A stretch of 64,000 nucleotides of DNA from Micavibrio_B sp964399985 (GTDB lineage: Bacteria > Pseudomonadota > Alphaproteobacteria > Micavibrionales > Micavibrionaceae). Within the stretch, counting starts at the first letter, position 1; every line of letters begins with the position of its first letter. A program made the translations under genes and the position numbers. Shown here in pieces: positions 7,988 through 16,932 of this stretch. The notes under the pieces were generated by a model. That model searched no databases. It saw only the letters and a program-made list of their open reading frames with translations, and was not told the DNA's origin. Location: NCBI GenBank assembly GCA_964399985.1, contig CAYNRY010000001.1:744001-808000 (forward strand). Direction: 5' to 3'.

Positions 7988-9016
7988 GTGAATAAACTAA
8001 ACGAACTTGCAACGACATTAGGCGAAGACGAAATTCTGGATGAAAACCAGATACGCCCGCAAACACTAGCTGAATTCGTCGGGCAAAAAGCTTTGCGCGA
8101 AAATTTGAGCGTTTTTATCAAGGCGGCAAAATCGCGGAAGGATGTCCTGGATCACGTTCTTTTCTTCGGGCCGCCGGGACTTGGTAAAACAACATTGGCG
8201 CAGATTGTGGCGCGCGAGTTAGGTGTCGGCTTTCGTGCTACGTCCGGTCCGGTAATTGCCCGCGCAGGCGATCTCGCGGCGCTGCTAACGAATTTACAGC
8301 CGAATGATGTTTTGTTTATCGATGAAATTCACCGTTTAAATCCGGCAGTAGAAGAAATTCTTTATCCGGCGATGGAAGACCGCAAGCTTGATTTGATGAT
8401 CGGCGAAGGGCCAGCAGCGCGGTCAGTGCAGATAGATCTACCGCCATTTACATTAGTTGGTGCGACAACGCGTTCGGGTTTGCTGACCAATCCATTGCGC
8501 GACCGTTTCGGGATTCCGTTGCGATTGGAATTTTATGACACAGATGAGTTAACTTTAATTGTTAAGAGAATTGCAAAAGTCGTTGATGTGCCAATCACCG
8601 AAGACGGAGCGCAGGAAATTGCCAAACGTTCGCGCGGGACGCCGCGTCTGGCAGGACGCTTAACAAGGCGCGTGCGGGATTTTGCCCATGTGGGCGGCAA
8701 CGATAAAATCGATGCCAAGGCGGCAGACTATGCGCTGACTAAATTAGACGTCGATGCCACGGGCCTCGATACGATGGACCGCCGTTATCTGAAATGCATC
8801 GCCGAGAAGTATGCGGGCGGGCCGGTCGGGATCGAGACGCTGTCAGCTATTCTGGCCGAGCAGCGCGACGTGATCGAGGATGTCGTCGAGCCGTATTTGT
8901 TACAACAGGGCCTTGTTCAAAGAACACCGCGCGGACGGGTTTTATCGGCGGAGGGGTTCCGGTATCTGGGCCTAAAACCGACCCAATCATCCCAAACAGC
9001 TTTGTTTGATGAGTAA
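7988..9016 (+). CDS. ruvB: Holliday junction ATP-dependent helicase RuvB
   Basis: AAA+ motor that drives branch migration with RuvA. The start is a GTG at 7988 with an AGGATGG site upstream. The 342-residue product has Walker A GPPGLGKT (residues 61-68), Walker B LFIDEIHR, sensor 1 GATTRSG, the RDRFG arginine finger region and the C-terminal winged helix (TPRGRVLS). Length and order are standard. Confidence 0.97.
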   Translation: MNKLNELATTLGEDEILDENQIRPQTLAEFVGQKALRENLSVFIKAAKSRKDVLDHVLFFGPPGLGKTTLAQIVARELGVGFRATSGPVIARAGDLAALLTNLQPNDVLFIDEIHRLNPAVEEILYPAMEDRKLDLMIGEGPAARSVQIDLPPFTLVGATTRSGLLTNPLRDRFGIPLRLEFYDTDELTLIVKRIAKVVDVPITEDGAQEIAKRSRGTPRLAGRLTRRVRDFAHVGGNDKIDAKAADYALTKLDVDATGLDTMDRRYLKCIAEKYAGGPVGIETLSAILAEQRDVIEDVVEPYLLQQGLVQRTPRGRVLSAEGFRYLGLKPTQSSQTALFDE

Positions 9017-9341
9017 AATGGCGGGCAAAGTTAAACTTATTGTATATGTTCCTGTAAGTCACACCGAGGCTGTTTTGAAAGCTTTGGGCGACGCCGGAGC
9101 CGGAGAAATCGGCAATTACAGCCATTGTTCTTTTACAACACGCGGCACGGGCCGTTTTCTAGGTAATGAAAAATCCAATCCGGCTATCGGTCAAAGCGGC
9201 ATATTGGAAGCCGTTGAAGAAGACCGTATTGAAGTGACTGTATTAAAAAGCAGGCTAGAGCAAGCGGTTTTGGCTATGAAAGCCGTTCACCCATATGAAG
9301 AAATAGCCTTTGATATTTATCCTTTAGAAGACATCGAATGA
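9009..9341 (+). CDS. Small NIF3/YqfO C-terminal-like protein
   Basis: About 110 residues. It resembles the CutA1-like domain that is inserted in or stands beside NIF3/YqfO proteins: the VYVPVSHTEAVLKALGDAGAG start, the GNYSHCSFTTRGTGRF loop and the HPYEEIAFDIYPL end are typical. It has no catalytic domain of its own and the function is unknown; trimer formation and metal binding are inferred from the fold. Two starts are possible, ATG 9009 (overlapping ruvB by 8 bases) or ATG 9018. Its stop overlaps the ybgC ATG. Confidence 0.82.
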   Translation: MSKMAGKVKLIVYVPVSHTEAVLKALGDAGAGEIGNYSHCSFTTRGTGRFLGNEKSNPAIGQSGILEAVEEDRIEVTVLKSRLEQAVLAMKAVHPYEEIAFDIYPLEDIE

Positions 9342-9748
9342 CCCATGAAATCCATTATCGCGTGTATTACGAAGACACCGATGCCGGCGGGGTCATGTAC
9401 CACGCGAATCATATCAAATTCTGCGAAAGGGGCCGGACAGAATTTTTGAGATCTTTCGATCTACAAAACAGCGATTTGCACGCTGAAAACGGTGTTTTAT
9501 TTGTTGTCAGGCACCTCGAAGCAGACTATTTTAAGCCCGCGCGACTCGACGATCTTCTGACGGTCAAAACTTCCCTGAAAAGTATTAAAAACACGAGTTT
9601 TATGATGCGGCAGGAAATCTTCAAAGGTGAAGAGGTTTTGTTCGGCATGAACGTTCTTTTGGTTACCGTGAATACGCAAGGCAAGCCAACGGCCTTGCCT
9701 GATACTATAAAAGAATTATTTAAGTCATCTTTGGAGCAAAGCACATGA
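9338..9748 (+). CDS. ybgC: YbgC-type acyl-CoA thioesterase
   Basis: Hotdog-fold thioesterase that is the usual first gene of tol-pal clusters. The 136-residue protein has the catalytic motif YEDTDAGGVMYHANH, with the Asp at residue 13 or so, and FCERGRTEFLR. In other bacteria it acts on short acyl-CoA or acyl-ACP, possibly in phospholipid turnover linked to the Tol complex. ATGA overlaps occur at both ends, with the NIF3-like gene and with tolQ, indicating one translation-coupled operon. Confidence 0.95.
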   Translation: MTHEIHYRVYYEDTDAGGVMYHANHIKFCERGRTEFLRSFDLQNSDLHAENGVLFVVRHLEADYFKPARLDDLLTVKTSLKSIKNTSFMMRQEIFKGEEVLFGMNVLLVTVNTQGKPTALPDTIKELFKSSLEQST

Positions 9749-10527
9749 CCGCAGATACCGCCACCGTACCCGTTGCCGATGAGGCGCTGAAAAGCACAAT
9801 TGCCGGAGCGCCTATGGCTCACGATCTTTCACCTTTCGCCTTGTTTATGAATGCGGACATGATCGTGAAATCCGTCATGATCTGTCTGGTCGTTATGTCT
9901 GTATGGTGCTGGACGATTATGATCCACAAGCGCATGACGCTGAAAAAGCTCAACCGCCGAGCAGATCGTTTCGAAGATGCTTTCTGGTCGGGCGAGCCGA
10001 TGGATAAATTATATCAGCGCGTCAAGAAATCTCCCGCCGATCCATTGCTGGCAACTTTTTCTGCCGGTATGGAAGAATGGCAGGCTGGTATCGCCGCCGG
10101 CATTCCATCCTCCGAGAGTCTACAGGCAAGTTTGAAACAGCGCGTCGAGCGTTCCATGTCGATTGCGATTATCCGCGAGATGCAAATTCTCGAGCGCGGC
10201 ATGACATTTCTCGCGACAACAGGTTCCACAGCCACCTTTATCGGTTTGTTCGGTACGGTGTGGGGGATTATGAACTCCTTTACCGCTATTGCTTCCATGA
10301 ACAACACGTCACTCGCCGTTGTCGCGCCAGGTATTGCCGAGGCTTTGTTTGCCACAGCCGCAGGTCTGGTTGCCGCTATTCCGGCCATGGTTGCCTATAA
10401 CGTATTCTCGTCGCGTCTGGCACGCTATGCGGACCGTTTGCATGCTTTTGCAACCGAATTTACAGCTATTATGTCCCGCCATCTCGATAGTTCAGATCGT
10501 GGCGCTGCATCGCGCCGGGTAGCATAA
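9745..10527 (+). CDS. tolQ: Tol-Pal energising protein TolQ
   Basis: Inner-membrane proton channel subunit of the MotA/TolQ/ExbB family; with TolR it turns the proton gradient into movement of TolA during envelope constriction. The 260-residue protein has one membrane segment around residues 38-57 and two more around 148-170 and 190-215. The third carries the conserved small-residue GIAEALFATAAGLVAAIPA signature. An alphaproteobacterial N-terminal extension of about 30 residues is present. It is followed by tolR after 2 bases. Confidence 0.96.
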   Translation: MTADTATVPVADEALKSTIAGAPMAHDLSPFALFMNADMIVKSVMICLVVMSVWCWTIMIHKRMTLKKLNRRADRFEDAFWSGEPMDKLYQRVKKSPADPLLATFSAGMEEWQAGIAAGIPSSESLQASLKQRVERSMSIAIIREMQILERGMTFLATTGSTATFIGLFGTVWGIMNSFTAIASMNNTSLAVVAPGIAEALFATAAGLVAAIPAMVAYNVFSSRLARYADRLHAFATEFTAIMSRHLDSSDRGAASRRVA

Positions 10528-10529
10528 CG

Positions 10530-10973
10530 ATGGCTATGAATATCCCAACTAAAGGATCGGGAAGAGGCGGGTATCGTCCTATGTCCGAGATCAACGTAAC
10601 GCCTTTTATCGACGTTATGCTGGTTCTCCTGATCGTATTTATGGTGACGGCGCCGCTACTTAACACCGGCGTGCCTGTCGATCTGCCGAAATCTGAAGCC
10701 AATGCAATCAACGATAAAGATGAAAAACCATTGGAAGTGTCCCTCGACAAAAACGGGCAGGCTTTTATCGGTGAAAGCAAAGTCAACCGTGAGCAATTGA
10801 TCGAGAAACTTTCTGCGATCACCGGCGATGATGTAGAGCGCCGCGTGTTTATCAAGGCCGATACATCTTTGCCTTATGGTGATGTCATGGGCATTATCGG
10901 TGCAATCAACAAAGCCGGATATCGCAAGGTTGCGCTGATTTCACAGCCGGGTGCCGCCACGTCTAAAAAGTAA
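10530..10973 (+). CDS. tolR: Tol-Pal protein TolR
   Basis: A 147-residue ExbD/TolR subunit. The pattern is a cytoplasmic Gly/Arg-rich N-terminus, SEINVTPFIDVMLVLLIVFMV with the proton-carrying Asp in the single membrane helix, then a periplasmic domain ending in YRKVALIS. Spacing to tolQ (2 bases) and to tolA (21 bases) supports one operon. Confidence 0.96.
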   Translation: MAMNIPTKGSGRGGYRPMSEINVTPFIDVMLVLLIVFMVTAPLLNTGVPVDLPKSEANAINDKDEKPLEVSLDKNGQAFIGESKVNREQLIEKLSAITGDDVERRVFIKADTSLPYGDVMGIIGAINKAGYRKVALISQPGAATSKK

Positions 10974-10994
10974 TTTATTCCTCATCAGGAAGCC

Positions 10995-11891
10995 ATGTCT
11001 GAAGATAAAAAAACCGCAACCGACGATACGATGAAAACACCGCTGATTATTTCAGGGATTATTCATGCTGTGGTTTTTTTACTTGTCATTTTTGGATTAC
11101 CACATTTCAAGACGGACCCGGAAATAGTCGAGTCTATCCCTATCGATATGGTTGCAGATATTTCGGATATGACGACCACCAACAAGCCGCCGGTCAAAGC
11201 GCCAAAGCCGAAGGAAGAAAAAAAGGAAGAGCCTCCTCCGCCGAAGAAAGAGCCGCCCAAGCCTTTGCCGCCAAAAGAAGCAACGCCACCTGATCCTGAA
11301 GAATTAAAAGAGCCGCCGAAAAAAGAAGAGGCGGTTGAAAAGGACGATTTGGCGCCGCCGAAACCGAAAGAAAAACCTAAGCCTGAAAAAAAGCCTGAGC
11401 CGAAGAAGCCGACTCCGGTCAAGAAAACTGAAAAGAAAAAAGAAGACGATTCTCAGGACTTCGATAAACTGTTGCAGAATTTATCTGAAGACGAACCGCC
11501 GCAACCTGAATCCGATGCGCCGGATAGCAAGCTTATGACGGAACCGACTCCGTCCCCTAATGTTAGCAAGTTCTCGGATGTCCTGAGCATGAGTGAACAG
11601 GACGCGCTTCGCCAGCAATTGGCGGGATGCTGGAATATCAACCCGGGTCTGATGAATGCACAGGATTTGGCGGTTGAGGTTAAAGTTACCGTAAATCCGG
11701 ACCGTACCGTCAATTCTGTAAAAATCGTGGATCAGGCGCGATATAATTCCGATACCTTCTTCCGTGCGATGGCGGATTCTGCCCTTCGTGCTGTGCAAAA
11801 TCCGCGCTGCAGCCCTTTAAGATTGCCGGAAGATAAGTATAATCTCTGGCGAGATATGACCGTAGTTTTTGACCCTAAGGAAATGTTCTAA
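10995..11891 (+). CDS. tolA: TolA-type envelope-spanning protein
   Basis: Links the TolQR motor to the periplasmic and outer-membrane Tol components. The 298-residue protein has an N-terminal membrane helix (about residues 16-36, TPLIISGIIHAVVFLLVIFG), a low-complexity Pro/Lys/Glu linker from about 60 to 150, and a C-terminal TolA/TonB-like domain (about 200-298, with LAGCWNINPG and NPRCSPL, giving two cysteines). The linker is proline-rich rather than the Ala/Lys-rich helix of enterics, common for alphaproteobacteria. tolB follows directly. Confidence 0.93.
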   Translation: MSEDKKTATDDTMKTPLIISGIIHAVVFLLVIFGLPHFKTDPEIVESIPIDMVADISDMTTTNKPPVKAPKPKEEKKEEPPPPKKEPPKPLPPKEATPPDPEELKEPPKKEEAVEKDDLAPPKPKEKPKPEKKPEPKKPTPVKKTEKKKEDDSQDFDKLLQNLSEDEPPQPESDAPDSKLMTEPTPSPNVSKFSDVLSMSEQDALRQQLAGCWNINPGLMNAQDLAVEVKVTVNPDRTVNSVKIVDQARYNSDTFFRAMADSALRAVQNPRCSPLRLPEDKYNLWRDMTVVFDPKEMF

Positions 11892-13187
11892 ATGACCCGC
11901 TTTATTCTAGCTTTCGTTGCTATCCTGTTAGCCGCTTCTCCGGCTTTTGCCGAATTACGCGTCGATGTCAATCGCGGTGTATCGGAGCCGATTCCGATTG
12001 CGATTGCAGATTTCGCGACCGCGGATGCGAGCGGGGCTGAATTTGCAACGGGCATTCCGTCCGTCATTACGAACAACCTTGTCGGGACCGGACTTTTCCG
12101 CGCTATCGATAAAAAGGCGTTCATTCAGGACTCTGCATCGATGCAAACTCAGGTCCGTTTTCCTGAATGGAAAGCGATCAATGCACAGGCGCTTGTGACG
12201 GGTGTTATCACGAAAGCAGGCGATGGACGCACTCGCGTTGAGTTCCGACTATTTGATGTTTTCGGCCAGCAGCAACTTGCAGGCATGGCCTATATGACGA
12301 CGCCGCAAAACTGGAGACGTATTGCTCATATTATTTCCGATGAAATTTATAAGCGTCTAACTGGTGAGGAAGGTTATTTCGACTCCCGCATTGTTTTCAT
12401 TTCCGAAAGCGGACCGGCCATCGCGCGTGTAAAACGCTTGGCAATCATGGATCAGGATGGCGCGAACCAGCGTGCGCTGACCGACGGACGTGACCTTGTC
12501 TTGACACCGCGTTTCTCGCCGAACCAACATATGCTGACCTATCTGGCATTTGTCGGCGGTAAGCCGCGCGTTTATTTGTACGATCTTGAATCCGGACGTC
12601 AGGAAGTTTTGGGTGATTTCCCGGGCATGACATTCTCGCCACGTTTCTCGCCGGACGGATCGAGACTGATTTATTCCATGGCGCAGAACGGTAACACCGA
12701 TATCTATTCAATGGATTTGCGCTCACGGAAACCACAGCGCTTGACGTCAGAAGCAGGCATCGATACTGCGCCTAGCTATTCTCCGGATGGCGGACAAGTG
12801 ACATTTGAATCCGACCGTGGTGGTACGCAGCAAATCTATGTCATGTCGGCAAGTGGCGGTGGTGCAAAACGCATCACTTTCGGCGAAGGTCGTTATGCTT
12901 CTCCGGTATGGTCACCACGCGGCGATTTGATCGCCTTTACAAAAATGCTTAAAGGCAAATTCTATATTGGTGTGGTTCGTCCGGATGGTTCGGGTGAGCG
13001 TTTGCTGACGAATGGTTATCACATGGAAGGCCCGACTTGGGCGCCAAATGGCCGTGTCATCGCCTTCTTCCGCGAGCAGGGAAATTCTGCCGGTCTTTAT
13101 AGTATTGACCTGACAGGGTTTAATGAGCGAAAATTAAAGACACCGGGTGATGCTTCTGATCCAGCCTGGTCGCCCATGAACCCTTGA
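11892..13187 (+). CDS. tolB: Tol-Pal translocation protein TolB
   Basis: Periplasmic beta-propeller that connects TolA and Pal. The 431-residue precursor has a clear signal peptide (MTRFILAFVAILLAASPAFA), an N-terminal alpha/beta domain, and repeated WD-like blades of the form FSPDGSRLIY...IYSMDLRS. The start codon abuts the tolA stop. Pal and CpoB, which normally follow, are not here; a pilin-like gene starts 16 bases downstream. Confidence 0.96.
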   Translation: MTRFILAFVAILLAASPAFAELRVDVNRGVSEPIPIAIADFATADASGAEFATGIPSVITNNLVGTGLFRAIDKKAFIQDSASMQTQVRFPEWKAINAQALVTGVITKAGDGRTRVEFRLFDVFGQQQLAGMAYMTTPQNWRRIAHIISDEIYKRLTGEEGYFDSRIVFISESGPAIARVKRLAIMDQDGANQRALTDGRDLVLTPRFSPNQHMLTYLAFVGGKPRVYLYDLESGRQEVLGDFPGMTFSPRFSPDGSRLIYSMAQNGNTDIYSMDLRSRKPQRLTSEAGIDTAPSYSPDGGQVTFESDRGGTQQIYVMSASGGGAKRITFGEGRYASPVWSPRGDLIAFTKMLKGKFYIGVVRPDGSGERLLTNGYHMEGPTWAPNGRVIAFFREQGNSAGLYSIDLTGFNERKLKTPGDASDPAWSPMNP

Positions 13188-13203
13188 TAGGAATAGTTGC
13201 TAT

Positions 13204-13944
13204 ATGAAAGGCTTTACACTGGTCGAGTTATCGATCGTTATGATTATCATCGGTCTTTTAATTGGCGGTGTATTGAAGGGTCAGCAATTAATTGAAAATT
13301 CGCGCGTCAATAGTCTTATCTCAGCAATAACGGCTGTAAAAACAGCGAATAATACTTTTTCGGATTCCTATAAAGCAATTCCCGGAGATATAACGACGCC
13401 GGAAGGCAAGATACCTGGATGTAATACTGCCACTTTTTGCGTCAGTGGAAATGGGAATCTAAAAATCGGGACTTACTCCGGCACGGAAGCTCTAGGAGAT
13501 AAGCTCTTGCAAGACTCAGAGACAGTCCAGTTCTGGAAGCATTTGGCACTGGCTGATCTTATTGGAGGCATTGTTCCAGGAGCAGATCCTGCATCACCCG
13601 AATGGGGAAAAACGCATCCTTCAATGGCTTTGGGTGGAGGTCTTGAAATGTTTTATAATCCGGGAGTATTGCCGGGAGATCGGCGCCCCGGGCATTTCCT
13701 TCGATACTCCAATCAGGGTATGAACCCAGACTCAGGTGTCAGAGATACTGCAGGTCTGGCGGCTGTCACGCCTAGAATGGCTGAAAATATCGATAAAAAA
13801 ATGGATGATGGTGCGCCGCTTTCCGGAGAAGTTACGGTTTGGGACTATGGTGACTTCGGCTGCGATAATTTAGCCGACGGCAGTAATGGTTTCGATGCGT
13901 CTATTACGGTTAAAAGCTGCGTGATGTTCTTTAGAGTGCAATAA
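13204..13944 (+). CDS. Type IV pilin-like / pseudopilin protein, copy 1
   Basis: A 246-residue protein with a class III signal: the short leader MKG, a cleavage site before Phe, then FTLVELSIVMIIIGLLIGG with Glu at mature position 5, the prepilin peptidase and assembly signature. The rest is a soluble domain with CNTATFC and a C-terminal IDKKMDDGAP block followed by GC and CVMFF. It is 16 bases after tolB and likely in its transcript. A paralogue lies at 37318-38034. No pilus assembly genes are in the window, so whether it is a pilus subunit, a pseudopilin or a free envelope protein is open. Confidence 0.85.
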   Translation: MKGFTLVELSIVMIIIGLLIGGVLKGQQLIENSRVNSLISAITAVKTANNTFSDSYKAIPGDITTPEGKIPGCNTATFCVSGNGNLKIGTYSGTEALGDKLLQDSETVQFWKHLALADLIGGIVPGADPASPEWGKTHPSMALGGGLEMFYNPGVLPGDRRPGHFLRYSNQGMNPDSGVRDTAGLAAVTPRMAENIDKKMDDGAPLSGEVTVWDYGDFGCDNLADGSNGFDASITVKSCVMFFRVQ

Positions 13945-14418
13945 TCAAATTGTATATTTAAGAAACGCCTTGATGATTTGGGCATAGGTGTCCCGTTTAA
14001 AAGGGACTATCAGATCGATTGTTTCCGCTAAATCTACCCATTTCCAGCGTGAAAATTCTGCAGGCTCATGTGCGTTTAAATCTATATCAGAGTCATCTCC
14101 GGTAAAACGCAGGGCGATCCAGATTTGTTCCTGACCGCGATATTTACCACCCCAGAGTTTGCCGAGAAGCTCGGGCGGTAAATCATAAAGTAATGGTGTT
14201 TGCATGATTTCAAGAATTTCGGCTTTGTCAGTCCCAATTTCTTCTTTCATTTCCCGATAGGCGGCGACTGTTAAATCTTCGCCTTCATCGACACCGCCTT
14301 GTGGCATTTGCCAAGCGGTATTGTTGTCCAGCCGCTCGGCAACGAAAACTTTTCCGTCTCGATTGAAAATGGCAAGGCCTACGCAAGGCCGATAGGGTAG
14401 GTGGTCGTAATGCGTCAT
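13945..14418 (-). CDS. rppH: RNA pyrophosphohydrolase RppH
   Basis: Nudix hydrolase that removes pyrophosphate from mRNA 5' ends and starts decay. The 157-residue protein begins YRPCVGLAIFNRDGKVFVAER and carries the full Nudix box (GGVDEGEDLTVAAYREMKEE, continuing IG). It is last in the ctpA-deacetylase-rppH run, one base after the deacetylase stop, and ends tail-to-tail with the pilin-like gene with no space for a separate terminator. Confidence 0.95.
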   Translation of the reverse strand: MTHYDHLPYRPCVGLAIFNRDGKVFVAERLDNNTAWQMPQGGVDEGEDLTVAAYREMKEEIGTDKAEILEIMQTPLLYDLPPELLGKLWGGKYRGQEQIWIALRFTGDDSDIDLNAHEPAEFSRWKWVDLAETIDLIVPFKRDTYAQIIKAFLKYTI

Positions 14419-15476
14419 TATTTAGATACAACAGCAGAAAGAGGGGCGAATTGAACACCGCGATTGCTCGCTTTTTCCGACCAATCCTGAAGTGCTTTAA
14501 TGGTGGCAGGGTAAGGAGAAAAGAAAATAACCAGTTTCTTTTTTTCTACGGCCATGGCTTCAATATCGATCAATTTTTCAGGTAAGCTTTTTCCTGAATC
14601 CATGTTGCTCATATTTAAATCTGCGAGAGCAAAAGGAGCTTTTGTCTGTGCCACCAGTTTGGATAGATTTTGATCGATGGTGCTAGACTGAACGATCCCA
14701 AGACCGCGACCAGCAATATCGTTGAGGACTTTTTCAAGCAAATTCGGCGCTTTTCCAAAGCCAAAAGAATTATTAATGACTAGCCCGCTATACCCTGTTG
14801 CGACCCCTAAAGTCTGTTTCAAACGATTATCGGCATCTCCATCCGATAGAGTGGCCAAAATAGTTTTAGGGCCAGTATCGATAGTTGGATAATCTTTTGA
14901 CTGGAGTGGCAAGGAAAGCCAGACTTCATGGCCGTGACGGCGGGCTTCGCTTGTCCATTTCTGGGCATCGCGCGTATAGGCATCCAGAACAAGAGTTACG
15001 CCAGAAGGCAGGTTTTTAACGGCTGTATCGGATGTTTTTTCAGAGAGGCCGTAGTCCAGCATGACGAAGGATACCAAAGCTTTCGCAGAAGGATCGACAG
15101 CGAAAGGCGCTGCATAGGCTTTAAAAGGTGTAAGACCGTCTTCTTTTCTTATAATAGGAACTAGGCCATGCGGCGTTTCTGTATGAAGACCGGCAACAGC
15201 ATCTTCAATTTCTATGGGCTGTGGCTCATTGAGCTTTGGTTTTGGCGCGGGTTTTGCGGTGATATCAAGCTGGTTCAAATCGCCGGAATCCACGGCAACG
15301 GTATCATGGGTCGGAATAGAAAGAGTTTTTTCGATACCATTGACCGGCGATTTGCCGCTCAATCCCGCTGTGATAAAAGTTGCAACTATACAGGTCAGAA
15401 AAAACGCAGTCGCAAGAGAGAAGGTTTTAACCGCGATAACTTCATCAAGTCGGGTCAGAACTTCCCTTGCAGCCAT
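14418..15476 (-). CDS. Divergent polysaccharide deacetylase family protein
   Basis: A 352-residue membrane-anchored protein. There is one membrane segment at about residues 17-40, a Pro/Glu-rich linker, and a C-terminal domain of the divergent (YibQ-like) polysaccharide deacetylase family: ALVSFVMLDYGLS, HGHEVWLSLPLQSKDYP, GYSGLVINNSFG and VIFFSPYPATI. In the canonical family the TIM-barrel metal site is partly kept; here the usual GHM/GNH pattern is weak, so activity is uncertain. It overlaps ctpA and rppH by single bases. A role in peptidoglycan processing is inferred from EnvC and CtpA next to it. Confidence 0.85.
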   Translation of the reverse strand: MAAREVLTRLDEVIAVKTFSLATAFFLTCIVATFITAGLSGKSPVNGIEKTLSIPTHDTVAVDSGDLNQLDITAKPAPKPKLNEPQPIEIEDAVAGLHTETPHGLVPIIRKEDGLTPFKAYAAPFAVDPSAKALVSFVMLDYGLSEKTSDTAVKNLPSGVTLVLDAYTRDAQKWTSEARRHGHEVWLSLPLQSKDYPTIDTGPKTILATLSDGDADNRLKQTLGVATGYSGLVINNSFGFGKAPNLLEKVLNDIAGRGLGIVQSSTIDQNLSKLVAQTKAPFALADLNMSNMDSGKSLPEKLIDIEAMAVEKKKLVIFFSPYPATIKALQDWSEKASNRGVQFAPLSAVVSK

Positions 15477-16915
15477 TATTGGTCTTTCTTGCTGTAGAGA
15501 GCAAGGCCATGCAGAAGATCAATCGCGCGTCCGATTTGATAATCGTCTTCGGATTCTTTGCTCAGCTTGGATTGAACAGGTGCATCTTCAGCTTCTGTTT
15601 TTTCACCTGAAGACATCTCGCCTTTTTGGTCATCATCCTTTTTCTCGATCTGGATAACTTTTTTGACGTCCGGATTAGCTAAGGCGCCTTTCAAATCTTC
15701 TTCATGGAAGCTTTCTTCCCCGATCTTTTCGATCTTGGCGGCTTCGACAATGATATCAGGCGCAATACCTTTTGCCTGAATAGAGCGGCCTGACGGCGTG
15801 AAATAGCGCGCAGTGGTCAGACGCATTGCTCCATGACCAGGCAATGGAACAACCGTTTGGACGGAGCCCTTACCAAAAGAGCGTGTTCCCATGACGATCG
15901 CACGTTTATGATCCTGAAGCGCACCGGCAACAATCTCCGCCGCCGAGGCGGAGCCGCCATTGATGAGCACGACGAGCGGAAGGCCTTCGGTTAAATCTCC
16001 GGCTGTCGCATTATCGCGTTTGATGTCTTTATCATCGCGTCCACGCGTTGAAACGATCTCACCTTTATCAAGAAAAGCATCCGATACGGCAATCGCCTGA
16101 TCGAGAAGGCCGCCTGGGTTGTTGCGAAGATCGATGACGTAGCCAGCGAGTTTGCCTTTTGAGTCTTTCTTGGCTTTTTCAATTGCAGCTTTCAAAGAAT
16201 CGAACGTATTTTGATTGAATGTCGTAATACGGATATAACCGATGTCATCGTTTTCAAGTCTGGATTTGACCGCTTTGATTTTGATCACGTCACGATTCAT
16301 CTTATATTTAAGAGGTTCGTTAACGCCTTCGCGTCGAACCGTAATCTCGATAGGTGAGCCAACCTTACCGCGCATTTTTTCAACCGCTTCAGCCAGCGTC
16401 ATGCCAAGAATTGGTTTGTTATCCAAATGGGTGATGTAATCGCCAGCTTTAATTCCAGCTTTAGAAGCAGGTGTATCGTCAATCGGGGAAACGACTTTTA
16501 CAAGACCTTCTTCCATCGTGACTTCGATGCCAAGACCACCGAATTCACCTTTGGTCTGGACGCGCATATCATCGAAATCTTTTTCGTTCAGATAGGATGA
16601 ATGTGGATCAAGGCTGGAGAGCATGCCGTTGACGGCATATTCAATCAATTGTTCGTCGGAAATCTGGTCGACATATTGGGCGCGCACACGTTCGAAAACA
16701 TCACCGAAAAGATTGAGCTGTTTGTAAGTCTCTTGTGGATCGGTTGTCGCTTTACCTTTTTTAGGTTCCACTTCATTGGACTTGCTATCAACCGGCGGTG
16801 AAACCTTGATGCTCGGCTCAGTGGCTTTTGGCTCTTGTGCAAAGGAATTGACGGTAAGGGATAGTGTTAGGGCTGTCGAGACAGCGAGGGCAGCAAGAAA
16901 GCAATTGCGAAACAT
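15476..16915 (-). CDS. ctpA: C-terminal processing protease, S41 family
   Basis: Periplasmic serine protease. The 479-residue precursor has a signal peptide, an N-terminal helical region, a PDZ domain (GGLGIEVTMEEGLVKVVSPI, about 125-200) and an S41 catalytic core with Ser in GGSASAAEIVAG and Lys in SFGKGSVQT. A long acidic Lys/Glu-rich C-terminal tail follows. In related bacteria these proteases trim or degrade murein hydrolases and other envelope proteins. It is directly downstream of envC, so control of peptidoglycan hydrolysis is a reasonable guess. Confidence 0.95.
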   Translation of the reverse strand: MFRNCFLAALAVSTALTLSLTVNSFAQEPKATEPSIKVSPPVDSKSNEVEPKKGKATTDPQETYKQLNLFGDVFERVRAQYVDQISDEQLIEYAVNGMLSSLDPHSSYLNEKDFDDMRVQTKGEFGGLGIEVTMEEGLVKVVSPIDDTPASKAGIKAGDYITHLDNKPILGMTLAEAVEKMRGKVGSPIEITVRREGVNEPLKYKMNRDVIKIKAVKSRLENDDIGYIRITTFNQNTFDSLKAAIEKAKKDSKGKLAGYVIDLRNNPGGLLDQAIAVSDAFLDKGEIVSTRGRDDKDIKRDNATAGDLTEGLPLVVLINGGSASAAEIVAGALQDHKRAIVMGTRSFGKGSVQTVVPLPGHGAMRLTTARYFTPSGRSIQAKGIAPDIIVEAAKIEKIGEESFHEEDLKGALANPDVKKVIQIEKKDDDQKGEMSSGEKTEAEDAPVQSKLSKESEDDYQIGRAIDLLHGLALYSKKDQ

Positions 16916-16932
16916 ATAATCTCCGAAAAATT

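Noticed and set aside
11063..11422. Gly/Ser-rich open frame opposite tolA
   Set aside because: It is the antisense shadow of the Pro/Lys/Glu linker of TolA, with no start signal.
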